DNA from: Bacteroidota bacterium
GTDB lineage: Bacteria; Bacteroidota; Bacteroidia; Bacteroidales; Paludibacteraceae
Length of the DNA stretch: 64,000 nt
Reading direction: 5' to 3'
NCBI GenBank assembly: GCA_023391625.1
Contig: JAEWAN010000034.1
Span: 62,001-126,000 of the forward strand
Numbering within the stretch: position 1 is the stretch's first letter; each line of letters starts with the position of its first letter. Below the pieces are notes generated by a model. That model worked only from the letters and a program-made list of their open reading frames with translations. It was not told the origin of the DNA and made no database searches. Positions 33,631-43,000 of the stretch are shown here, piece by piece. Both the position numbers and the translations under genes were made by a program.

Positions 33631-33940
33631 ATAAAAAATAATAAGAAAAATAGGGGATATAATACGTATAGGAAGCTATATGATAAATATATTCTAATGT
33701 GTTGAAAATTTGGTGTATAGCTTGGTTACTTGTGAAAAATAAATGTTTTTACAATAACCCAGAGCACCTTTTTAGGCTCTTCAGACAAAGGGTTGGTGAC
33801 GGAAGTTTAAAGTTGGTTTTATAGAGGTGTTGGCTTTTACATGGGCGGGTAAAAGTGATATGAGTATTGAAACATAACGAGGAACTCTTTTCTGGCATTA
33901 TGCAAGCCGAGAGAGTTCGGTTAATACATAAATATTTAGA
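33615..33940 (+). other. Long structured leader of the fimbrial operon
   Basis: About 325 bases without a convincing ORF. Two hairpins stand out. In 33756-33794, AACCC pairs with GGGTT and encloses an AGAGC/GCTCT stem. In 33882-33918, GAACTCT pairs with AGAGTTC and, further in, GGC with GCC around ATTATGCAA, ending 22 bases before the first ATG. They could form a regulatory 5' UTR. Upstream, 33210-33600 is AT-rich and I see only the inverted repeat noted separately. Confidence 0.45.
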
Positions 33941-34513
33941 ATGAATAAACGGTTGTTTATATTTTTATTTGGGCTTTTTGTCTGTGTATCCGGAGCAAGC
34001 GCCCAGGTAGTTGCCCTTAAAACCGATTTCTTAAACTGGGCTACAGCCTCTCTCAATATCGAACCGGAAGTGAGGGTAGGTGCTAAATCTACACTTGCGC
34101 TCGGAGTATCTTATAATCCCTGGACATTCAAAGACAATAAAAAATGGCGGCATTTGCGGGTATCGCCCGAATACCGTTATTGGCTTTGCCGTCCCTTCGG
34201 CGGACATTTTTTCGGTTTGCATGCTTCCTATACCCGTTTTAATGTTGGAGGTGTGAATGTGCCTTTCGGCATGTTTCCAAAGTTGCAGACACAGCGTGTT
34301 CAGGGTAATGAGTGGGCGGTAGGTTTAGGTTATGGTTACCATTGGATTCTGGGAAAGCACTGGAGCATGGAAGCAGAAGTAGGTGTAGGTTATTCTTATG
34401 CCGATTTTAGAGCTTACTATTCCCCTAAATGCGGTAAGTGGATTGAAGACCGTGCTACCCATCGTTTCGTACCTACTAAACTATCCCTTTCTATTATTTA
34501 TGTAATTAAATAG
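33941..34513 (+). CDS. DUF3575 outer membrane protein of the fimbrial locus
   Basis: A 190-residue protein with a signal peptide ending VSGASAQ. The mature part starts VVALKTDFLNWATASLNIEP, the DUF3575 signature, and has periodic aromatic beta-strands (LRVSPEYRYWLCRPFGGHFF, GYGYHWILGKHWSMEAEVGVG) like a small OmpA-type or OmpW-like barrel. DUF3575 genes regularly lead FimA/Mfa-type fimbrial clusters in Bacteroidales. An outer-membrane role in fimbria export or anchoring is inferred. The DUF3868 gene begins 11 bases after its stop. Confidence 0.87.
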   Translation: MNKRLFIFLFGLFVCVSGASAQVVALKTDFLNWATASLNIEPEVRVGAKSTLALGVSYNPWTFKDNKKWRHLRVSPEYRYWLCRPFGGHFFGLHASYTRFNVGGVNVPFGMFPKLQTQRVQGNEWAVGLGYGYHWILGKHWSMEAEVGVGYSYADFRAYYSPKCGKWIEDRATHRFVPTKLSLSIIYVIK

Positions 34514-34524
34514 AAGCAGAAAAA

Positions 34525-35853
34525 ATGATGAAGAAGATAATATTATACGGAGGACTATTACTGGCAACATGTACACCGCTTGCCATACAGGGAGAAAATG
34601 TTTCGCTTCCTTCTGATAGCCTGCTTATGGTTTGGGAGGATAGTACTTCTTTGTTAGTACGTTTCCCTGTTTCTACGGACGGGGTGGAACTGACTACTAA
34701 TGACCGTCTTGTTATAACGCCATCCTTGCAGGGAGCGGACGGGGAAGTAAAACATCTTCCAGTTATTGAGATTGCCGGAAAGCAGAGCCGGAAGTATTTT
34801 GACCGCCAGGCGGCTTTACAAGGTGACGTACGTCACAAGGTGTTTCCGGCGGGTGAAGAAGTGGTTTATTCCGATACCGTGCGGGTGGAATCCTGGATGC
34901 GTCATACGGATTTAACCCTGATGCTTAACCGTGGTTTTGAAGATTGTTGTTGCCTTACGGAACTGCCGGGAGAGACCTTAGGAATCACCCGTTATTATAT
35001 TCCGGTCGTTTCAGAGTTAGTTCCCCGTATCAGTGTGGCAGAGCAGCTTGCGCCGACAGAACCTATATTACATCCGATGTCGGCATATACCCCGCTTGAT
35101 TCGGCAGTTCCTTTGCAAAGTTTTAAAGAGGCGGAGTTCGTATACTTCCCGGTAGACCGTTGGGAGGTGAAAGCAGATTTTCGCCATAACCATGTGGCTT
35201 TGGATCGGGTACTGAATATACTGAAAACCATTGAACCGGATGACCTTTCACGGGTGGTACGTGTGGTTATTGCCGGGTCGGCATCGCCGGACGGGCCGGT
35301 GAAAGCCAATCGGGAACTGGCGGCCAACCGTGCCGAGGCTTTGCGTGAATACCTGCATAAGCAAGGCGTGAATCTTCCAGATTCGGTTTATGAGTTGGTT
35401 AATTTCGGTGAGGCATGGGCCGATTTGCGGGAGGTGGCGGTGGCAAGTACAGTTCCCGACAAGGAAGAGTTGATACGTATTATTGATACGGAGAACGATG
35501 TGAACCGGCGGGAGAGACGTATTAAACGCCTGAACGGTGGGAGAACCTACCAGTATTTGCGGGATGAATTGCTGAAAGAACAGCGTAATTCCGGTTATAT
35601 GGAGATTTATTTTGAAGCGCAGCCGGATTGGCCGGCTATCCAGATAAACCGTGCTGTAGGGCTTATCGGGCAGCAACGTTATGCAGAAGCCCTTATATTG
35701 GTGGAAAATTTAGATGACGAACGTAAATGGAATGTTTACGGGGCAGCCCTTTATATGACAGGGCAGAAGGAGAAAGCCTTGCGTTGCTTTGAGCGTGCTG
35801 CCGGGAAAGGTGATGCCCAAGCGGCTGAAAATTTTGAAATGTTGAACAACTAG
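34525..35853 (+). CDS. DUF3868 protein with OmpA-like domain and C-terminal TPR-like helices
   Basis: A 442-residue protein with a signal peptide (LATCTPLAIQGE). Residues about 40-215 are the DUF3868 region, beta-rich with the VVYSDTVRVESWMRHTDLTL segment. Residues about 235-320 match an OmpA-type domain (VVRVVIAGSASPDGPVKANR, then LAANRAEALREYLHKQGVNL). The last about 70 residues form helices resembling a single tetratricopeptide unit (RYAEALILVENL, KEKALRCFERAAGKGDAQAA). It follows DUF3575 by 11 bases and precedes the fimbrillin. In known loci this gene is co-transcribed with fimbrial subunits, and a periplasmic or peptidoglycan-linked scaffold role is the reasonable guess. Confidence 0.85.
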   Translation: MMKKIILYGGLLLATCTPLAIQGENVSLPSDSLLMVWEDSTSLLVRFPVSTDGVELTTNDRLVITPSLQGADGEVKHLPVIEIAGKQSRKYFDRQAALQGDVRHKVFPAGEEVVYSDTVRVESWMRHTDLTLMLNRGFEDCCCLTELPGETLGITRYYIPVVSELVPRISVAEQLAPTEPILHPMSAYTPLDSAVPLQSFKEAEFVYFPVDRWEVKADFRHNHVALDRVLNILKTIEPDDLSRVVRVVIAGSASPDGPVKANRELAANRAEALREYLHKQGVNLPDSVYELVNFGEAWADLREVAVASTVPDKEELIRIIDTENDVNRRERRIKRLNGGRTYQYLRDELLKEQRNSGYMEIYFEAQPDWPAIQINRAVGLIGQQRYAEALILVENLDDERKWNVYGAALYMTGQKEKALRCFERAAGKGDAQAAENFEMLNN

Positions 35854-35937
35854 TCAAAAATCCGCTTTGGAAGCATATTAGTACATCGGATAGAAAACAA
35901 ATAAATGACAATAAGTTTAATTAAAAAACACAAACCA

Positions 35938-37722
35938 ATGACACATTTTTTATTAAAAAAATCGGCTACTGCTGTTGCTACAGCGGTATTGTTGTCGGGA
36001 GTAGTTTCTTTTACTGCTTGTAACAACAAGGCACAGGAAGAGGTACAAGCTCCTAATCCAACTTATGACGGTGAAGCCGTGAAGACCCAGTTTGCCATTT
36101 CTATTCCAAGAGCGGCAAAAACGCGTATGTCTGCAGAAAACACCCAGAATAACAATAGTAATTTCTTGGGTATGCAGCGTATAAAGTTATATCCTTATCA
36201 GTCTGCTGCGACGGCTTCTCTTTCCGGTGTGATTAATTTGGGGGATATAAATAATACTGAATTATCTGCTGATGATGGAGTGAAAGTTTATTCGGATTTG
36301 AGGATTCCTGTTGGCACAGATCATTTTTTGTTGTATGCGGAAGCTAAGGGTTCAGCTACTGCAACATCTAATGTAACTGACAAATTTGAACGAGGTGTTT
36401 TGAATTCTTCGTTGCCTGTATCTGCTACCTCTGGCGATATTAATTTTGAGTTGGTTAAAGTGCAGGAGAATGCAGCTTCAATAACAATTCCTCAAACAGC
36501 TTTTTTGACGTTGTTGAATGCTGTGGCAAACGCTAATGGATGGAAGGAGTATGAAACAAGTAATTCTGATTTATTGGCTTCATTATATACAAAATATACG
36601 CAGATGATGCATTCCGGAGCTGCGGACGACATTCTTGCTACTATGCAAGCGCTTTATGATGCTCTTGGTGCTGTAAGTGGGCAGGATGAGCTTGTAAATG
36701 CAATTAAGACAGCAATGACTGGTAATGGATTGAGCGAGTCAGGCGGAACCCTAAGTTATACCGGTGATTTGACAGCTTATAATTCATATCCCATTAATTT
36801 AAATCTTCCGAAAGGGGCTGTAGGTGTAAAATGGAATCAAGATAAGTTTGAGTATAATAATTCTATTGATGTAGAAACTGTTGGTACAATGGATGTTAAT
36901 CCAGCTAAGATTTGTTTCCCGGCTTCATTGAATTATTTTGTAAATACAGAATTAAAAGCGATGAGTACAGACGTTGAGTTTCCGAATTTTGCAAATTGGA
37001 AAGATGGCTCTTGGACAGGTTGGGAAAGTGCAACTGGATCGGTTTCCGCTTCTACCATGACGATTGCTTTGACTAAGCCGGTTAATTATAGTGTGGCTAA
37101 TTTGGCTTTGACAGTAAAATGTAAAGGTAAAGAATTACCGGACAATACTGAGTTGAGAGAAAATTATGAAAGTGGTGAGGCTGTAAGTAACAATCCAGTG
37201 ACTGTACCTGCGGACGGATTTCCTGTTACCGGAGTATTGATTGGTGGGCAGCCGGATAAAGTAGATTATCAGTTTATACCTGCTGATGGAGCAGATAACA
37301 CGATGGTTATTTATGACAACGCAATGTCAGCCGGTTTTGCGGCTAAAGCTGAAACTGTATCAGATAAAAATTATACGCTGGTTTTGGATAATAAGGCAGC
37401 TGAGGTACAACCTGTTTATATAGCTGTGGAATTAAAAAATACTTCAGGAAAAGAATTTTATGGACGGGATGGTATTGTGCCTAATGGAGGTACTTTCTAT
37501 TTAGTCGGGGCTCTTAATCCGGATGTTGCAACAAATAAAGGTGATTTTTCTGGAGCTCCTTACGTTTTTATGCAGGATTATACAACTACGGCAAATCTGA
37601 CTATTAGTTCATTGAAAGATGCTTATATCACTATTCCGGACCTTCGTTCTTCTCAATTGGAACTTGGATTGGCAGTGGATATGGAATGGCAAACCGGATT
37701 AAACTTTGATATTACTTTATAA
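35938..37722 (+). CDS. Major fimbrillin (Mfa1/FimA-type fimbrial subunit)
   Basis: A 594-residue lipoprotein precursor. The signal peptide ends in the lipobox SFTAC (Cys at about residue 27), as in type V fimbrillins, which are lipidated, exported and then cut by an Arg-specific protease so that strand exchange can build the fimbria. A likely cut site is the Arg in IPRAAKTRMSAEN. The N-terminal domain (FLGMQRIKLYPYQS) and the C-terminal beta-domain ending EWQTGLNFDITL fit FimA/Mfa1 architecture. The ATG at 35938 fits the signal peptide best; an in-frame ATG at 35905 adds 11 residues. The gene has lower GC and a simpler, Ser/Thr/Ala-rich composition than its neighbours, common for antigenically variable subunits. 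Confidence 0.85.
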   Translation: MTHFLLKKSATAVATAVLLSGVVSFTACNNKAQEEVQAPNPTYDGEAVKTQFAISIPRAAKTRMSAENTQNNNSNFLGMQRIKLYPYQSAATASLSGVINLGDINNTELSADDGVKVYSDLRIPVGTDHFLLYAEAKGSATATSNVTDKFERGVLNSSLPVSATSGDINFELVKVQENAASITIPQTAFLTLLNAVANANGWKEYETSNSDLLASLYTKYTQMMHSGAADDILATMQALYDALGAVSGQDELVNAIKTAMTGNGLSESGGTLSYTGDLTAYNSYPINLNLPKGAVGVKWNQDKFEYNNSIDVETVGTMDVNPAKICFPASLNYFVNTELKAMSTDVEFPNFANWKDGSWTGWESATGSVSASTMTIALTKPVNYSVANLALTVKCKGKELPDNTELRENYESGEAVSNNPVTVPADGFPVTGVLIGGQPDKVDYQFIPADGADNTMVIYDNAMSAGFAAKAETVSDKNYTLVLDNKAAEVQPVYIAVELKNTSGKEFYGRDGIVPNGGTFYLVGALNPDVATNKGDFSGAPYVFMQDYTTTANLTISSLKDAYITIPDLRSSQLELGLAVDMEWQTGLNFDITL

Positions 37723-37893
37723 GAAGAACCGGTTTTTTCAAGCCGGATAATTTGAAGTATACCGGTTACAGGCGGATATTCCGTTTTCCGGATATATATT
37801 CAGGGCGGTTGGCTTTGGCTGGCCTGCCGCCTACGTGGGAGGCTGCAAATGATATTAAAAAGATGAGAGCCTCAATATTATTAAATAAAAACA
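37723..37893 (+). other. Intercistronic gap with GC-rich hairpin between fimbrillin and anchor genes
   Basis: 171 bases without an ORF. GGCGG (37804-37808) pairs with CCGCC (37827-37831) around an 18-base loop that can fold further. No U-tract follows. Such a structure could protect the upstream fimbrillin mRNA and lower expression of the downstream minor components. Confidence 0.45.
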
Positions 37894-38946
37894 ATGATTT
37901 GTATAAAACAACAGTTGGGTATAAATAAATACAGAAAATTTTTCTGTGTTGCATTGGTGCTTATTGTCTTATTACCGGTGGGTTGTATTGATGAGGATTT
38001 GTCCGATTGTGTTGGCGTATATCCGGGTTGCGGTTGTGATACTGAGTATACAATAGATTATAACATGGAGTTGGCACTGTCTCTGAACCTGATGTTGGGC
38101 GACAGCTTGACTACTTCCCGAGAACAGGAGTTGGCGGCGGTGCTGAGAAATGACTTGCAGGATATATTGAGCAACCGGGCGCGTTCGCTTGACCTGTCTT
38201 TTTTTGTAACTCCGGAAGGAGAGCTTGCCGAACAGCAACATCTTGATACCGATACAAACCGTCTTACCCTTTCGTTGTCTTTGCCTTCAATGGTTTATGA
38301 GCATATTGCTGTGGCTGCCACAGCACGGGAAGAAAGCGTAAAACTGACAGGCACTACGGCGCATCATGATTTGTGTTTGCGGCATTCGGGAGGGGATACG
38401 CTGGATTGTCATCGATCAGCCTTTTATTCGGGTACAGCTCATTTGGATGTGAATGGAGAGAAAAATAGTTTTTATGTGCCGCTTTATATGCAGAATGCAG
38501 TTGCTATACTGGTCATTGACCCGGCAGGATCTCCAGCAGAGGTGAAGGACGCTTATCTGCGTGGTTCGGCCTGCGGATTTGCTTGTGCTGACAGTACTTT
38601 TCTTTTTGATAGCGAAAATGTGATACGTCATCACCGTTCCGAAGGTGGAGGGTTGATTGCGTATCATGCTGTTTGTTTCCCGTCCCGTGATGAGCCGTTA
38701 GTACGTGCTGCGGAGCAAGGTTCGGCAAGCCTTTGGGAAATGGATGTTTATACGCAATTGCCGGATGGCTCTTATGTTAAAAATACGCTTTCTATGCGTA
38801 CTCCGCTGGAAGCTGGTTGCATGCGTATCATTAAAGTGTCGCTTGATAAAAACGGTGAAATTGTGAATAATAAAGCCAATGCGGATGTTGGAGTCAGTGT
38901 TATGCTTGATTGGAAACCCGGTGGAGATTATGATATTGAAATGTGA
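37894..38946 (+). CDS. FimB/Mfa2-family fimbrial anchor lipoprotein
   Basis: A 350-residue lipoprotein: hydrophobic VALVLIVLLPVGC gives a lipobox with Cys at residue 31. The mature start CIDEDLSDCVG and the following N-x-x-MELALSLNL strand are typical of FimB/Mfa2 proteins, which cap the base of the fimbria and hold it in the outer membrane. They also limit fimbrial length in Porphyromonas gingivalis. The C-terminus ends MLDWKPGGDYDIEM, a common end for fimbrillin-like beta-domains. Its place directly after the major subunit agrees with this role. Confidence 0.8.
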   Translation: MICIKQQLGINKYRKFFCVALVLIVLLPVGCIDEDLSDCVGVYPGCGCDTEYTIDYNMELALSLNLMLGDSLTTSREQELAAVLRNDLQDILSNRARSLDLSFFVTPEGELAEQQHLDTDTNRLTLSLSLPSMVYEHIAVAATAREESVKLTGTTAHHDLCLRHSGGDTLDCHRSAFYSGTAHLDVNGEKNSFYVPLYMQNAVAILVIDPAGSPAEVKDAYLRGSACGFACADSTFLFDSENVIRHHRSEGGGLIAYHAVCFPSRDEPLVRAAEQGSASLWEMDVYTQLPDGSYVKNTLSMRTPLEAGCMRIIKVSLDKNGEIVNNKANADVGVSVMLDWKPGGDYDIEM

Positions 38947-38975
38947 CGAATATTTTGTTTGGTAAATAGTAAATT

Positions 38976-39983
38976 ATGCAAGTGATACATAATAAAAATA
39001 CAAACCGGTACGGAACATTTCGTATGTTGCAGGCTTTTGGGCTGAGCATAATTCTGGTTATGTGCCTGTCATGCAGTATCGGCGCCTCAAAGATGGAAGT
39101 GGTGGAGTACCGGAATATGCCGGTAGAGGTTTGGGTACCCGTCAGTAATATGCGGCAACGTGTGGGGGGCGATCCGGGGTCTTCGGCGGAACTTCCTTTG
39201 CCCGGACATTTATATGTTTATATAGTGGTAACCGGTCAGTCGCCGGACGATGTGTCTGTTACCTGTCAGCATTTTGCCGGGATAGAAGATGACTGGGTGC
39301 CTGATCGGGAAAATTTATATCATTATGGCGGTAAGCTGAATCTACCTATCGTAGAAAATGCAACCGCCCGGATTTATGCAGTAGCCAGTAAAGATGAATT
39401 GCAACTGGGCAGCCAGCCGGTTACGGAGGATGACGTGCGTAACCTGGTGCTGGATATGACAAAACCGGATAACTTGAATATTAACTTACGGGATGTGTAT
39501 TCCGCACCTCAAAACGGTGAAGGAATAGAAATAGAAGGTTATGGCGAAAACAATGATAATATCTGGGTCAGTGCGGTTTGTTACCACGTGGGTGCCAAGG
39601 TGGATTTTATGTGGAATCTGACGGAAACTTTTCTTGCTGCATATCCGAAAGGACGGGTGGTATCTTTAGGTTTGACGGGTTTGCCGCAAAAGGGATATTT
39701 GTTTAGACCGATGGAAAATAAACCTCTTTCCGGAGCAGAAACCGGTGTCTGGGAGTTTCCGCTTGAGGAAGGCAATAATATTTACGGGCGTACAGATACT
39801 TATGTGTTTCAGTCGTCGGGAGGACAACTAAACTGGCAGGTTACCATGACGGACGATGCTTCTGTTCAGGCACCTGTAACGGAAAGAACTGACGGTACGG
39901 CAAGTCCGGAAGTTGTTCCGGGTAGTGTGGCCTGGTATCGCTTATATTTTACAATAAATAGTTTAAAAGGAATTAATCTTTAA
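38976..39983 (+). CDS. Lipoprotein of the fimbrial operon, possible accessory or adaptor subunit
   Basis: A 335-residue lipoprotein with signal anchor LSIILVMCLSC. An internal Met at residue 17 (39024) may be the real start, as the first 16 residues are hydrophilic and unusual before a signal peptide. The body is beta-rich with a fimbrillin-like feel (RIYAVASKDELQLGSQPVTE, VWVSAVCYHVG). No named family is recognised. It sits between the anchor gene and the giant modular protein with gaps of 29 and 28 bases, so all three are surely co-transcribed. By position it resembles the minor subunits Mfa3/Mfa4 of P. gingivalis, which help mount the tip adhesin. This is inference. Confidence 0.65.
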   Translation: MQVIHNKNTNRYGTFRMLQAFGLSIILVMCLSCSIGASKMEVVEYRNMPVEVWVPVSNMRQRVGGDPGSSAELPLPGHLYVYIVVTGQSPDDVSVTCQHFAGIEDDWVPDRENLYHYGGKLNLPIVENATARIYAVASKDELQLGSQPVTEDDVRNLVLDMTKPDNLNINLRDVYSAPQNGEGIEIEGYGENNDNIWVSAVCYHVGAKVDFMWNLTETFLAAYPKGRVVSLGLTGLPQKGYLFRPMENKPLSGAETGVWEFPLEEGNNIYGRTDTYVFQSSGGQLNWQVTMTDDASVQAPVTERTDGTASPEVVPGSVAWYRLYFTINSLKGINL

Positions 39984-40011
39984 TAATCTGACCGATTATA
40001 AAATTAATAAA

Positions 40012-43000
40012 ATGAATACCTGTCGATTTTACATAGCATTTCTTTTTTTTCTGGGAGCTTTTGTCCTGCATGCACAGACAGATGAGTTTGTGCGTTATGT
40101 AAAAACTTCTGATAACGGAGGGGCTTACGGCAATGACGGTAAGTCCTGGAATACAGCCCGTAATAATCTCCAGGCGGTAATTAATGAGTTGAAGGCCAGT
40201 ATGAATGAGGCTGGTGTAAACGAGGGGGGACGTATTTACGTGGCAGCGGGTACGTATACTCCTACGGAACTGGTGGGGATAGAGGAAAACGAAACATCAT
40301 TTTTTGCTTCTTTCAAAATTCCGGAAGGTATCAGTTTATATGGCGGTTATCCGGCTAATGCTAATAATAGTACGGATACTACGACCGTAAACCGTGAAAT
40401 GGAATGGGGATCAACGGGTATGGACGATGACTCGTACCGTTTCCGGCTTAAACACAAAACGGTGTTGAGCGGAGACATGCTGGGAGAAGCTGCTTTTACT
40501 TATCATGCGGATACCCGCACTTATTCCACCCGTTTCCCGGGAAATGCTTATCATGTGGTTTGGTTTGCAACAAACGGTTTTGATGCAGACGGAAATGCCA
40601 ATAAATTAAACTATACAGCTGTGGTCGACGGGTTTACCATTAAGCATGGTAATGCTTCTAATCGGGAAGGAAAACATTACGGACGTGGTGGAGGAGTGTA
40701 CCTGGTAGAAGGAGGCGTGTTGAGCAATTGTACTGTTACTGAAAACTCGGCGGCAGAAATGGGCGGAGGAGTTTTTGCCGAGGGAGGTGAGGTGAACGGT
40801 TGTTATATTTACCGTAATATCTGTATGGGAAGCAATATTTCCACGGGTTACGGAGGAGGTTTAGCCATGCGCCGGCATGGATATTTGGATGGTTGTTTTA
40901 TTACTCACAACCAGGCCCGTAATGGGGGAGGAATGGTGTTTTTCAATCCCGATGATTTTGTTCCGGAGAAAGAAGAAGATTATTACCAGATGATTGCAGC
41001 TACTACATTGGTAGCTAATAATACGGCTACATCAGAAGCCGGGGGAGTTTATTTTTATAACGGAGGATTTGTCAATCAGTTTACTGTAGTTCGTAATTAT
41101 TGCCAGCCTTCCATGTCGAGCAGTGTGGGGCGTAGCGGTGGTGTATATGTGAAAAACCGTGCGGTTATCATCAATAGTGTGTTGTGGGGATGTGAACAGG
41201 GTACTTCCGATGTGCCTTATCATAAAGTTTCAGACAGTCAGCATTATGCTACTTCTCATATTTATTATTCGGCAATTGATAATCTGGATCTTTGTAACTG
41301 GACAGGTACTACACGGGTTGAATGTATGGCTTTGGAGTCTGAAAATGCACCGGCAACAGCTACTTCCGCAGCAACCCATTATCCGGTGTTTTCTAATCCG
41401 GATGTGGAAGCCGGGATTTTATCTTTTGAAGATCAGGATAAGTATATTGAGGTGAGAACGGAAAATGCCCGTTGGCGTCCGTACTCGTTCTCATCGTTGC
41501 GTGAAAAAGGTTTTTTGATTACAGATGTAGAAGAGTTTGAGTCTGTAGAAAAAGGGCTGGTAAAAGAAGATATAACAGGACATCCTTTTAATGTCCGTAC
41601 TACTATTGGAGCCTATCAGGCTCAGAGCGTTGCTATTCAACCTTATACAGATCCTTCCGGAGTGAAACATCTGTATGTTGATCCGGATTTTTCGGTTGTA
41701 TCTGAAGACGATTTGGAGGGCGAGGGGTTGAAAAGTGGGGATTCCTGGGACAATCCTTTGAATTTTCTGAATGATGCGCTGGCTTATTTCAGGGAAACCC
41801 TGAAAGTTCAGGAGCAGGGCTATGTTCATGTAAAGGAAGGTACTGTGTCGTTACTGGGAAATTATGGAGATGAAAATAAGATGCGGAGCGCCCTTATTGA
41901 CATGGTTTCGAATGTGGAGGTGCGTGGCGGTTATCCTTCTTCTTTAACGGGTACGGATGTGAACGGGCGTAATCCTATGCAATATCCGTCGGTGATTGAT
42001 GCCGCCATTGGTGTAACCTACGCATACAATGCTTATCATGGAGTGGTGTTTCGCGGGGTGAATAATGCCGTGCTGGACGGTTTTCGGATTGTGAATGCGA
42101 ATGCTTCAACTATACATAATAGTAACAAGCCTTCTTATCCGGATGCCGGTGGTATATGGGTGGTTGATAATTTTTCAGGATATGAGGGCAGTATGTCTGG
42201 CAATGTGGTGCGTAACTGTGTTATTGAAAATTGCCGTGGAGATAAAGGGGGAGCCGTGTGTGTATCCAGCAGTTTGCCTGGTTTTAGCTTGACGATAGAG
42301 AATTGTGTTATCAATAACAATGAAGGTACGATGGAAAATGCTCCGAAAGCGGCGGTTTATGCTGATATTGCTGATGGAAGTATGGGTATGAACCATTGTA
42401 CTGTGGTGCGTAATGTGGGCTATCCGGTTTATGCTGCCGGTAATACAAAAATAGAGTTAAAGAATTCCTGGATTTGGTGTAATACTTCGCAGCCATATTC
42501 GGATGCGGAAAGTATTACTGTTTTAAATGATATAATGCCGGTGGAAGGCGTTAATCTGACAGCTTCTTATTGTGCTTTTGATAAAGATAAGGCAATAGCG
42601 GGTAATGGAAACCTGGGAGTTCTGACTTATGTTTATGGTGAAGGTGCTTATCCTTCGTCCCTTAATCCGTCACGTAATACAGGAATTACGGAAAATGCCT
42701 ATAATACGGTATATGGAGGATATACCGATTTTACTCCTAATAATATGAATCCGGTGGTGAACAAAGCTTTTTCATCCGGTGGAGATGAAGGGACTGACCT
42801 GGCTGGAAGCACACGTAATTATGGAGGATTGCCGGACATCGGTGCGATAGAAAACACCCGTTTACCTGCTGCCGGAACTGTATTTTATGTTACAGCGACA
42901 GGAGCCGGTAAAAAAGATGGTTCTTCCTGGGAAAATGCAATTGCCGGAAATGTGATTTATGATCTGGAAAGAAGTGAACGGGTTATGGAAAGCGGACAAG

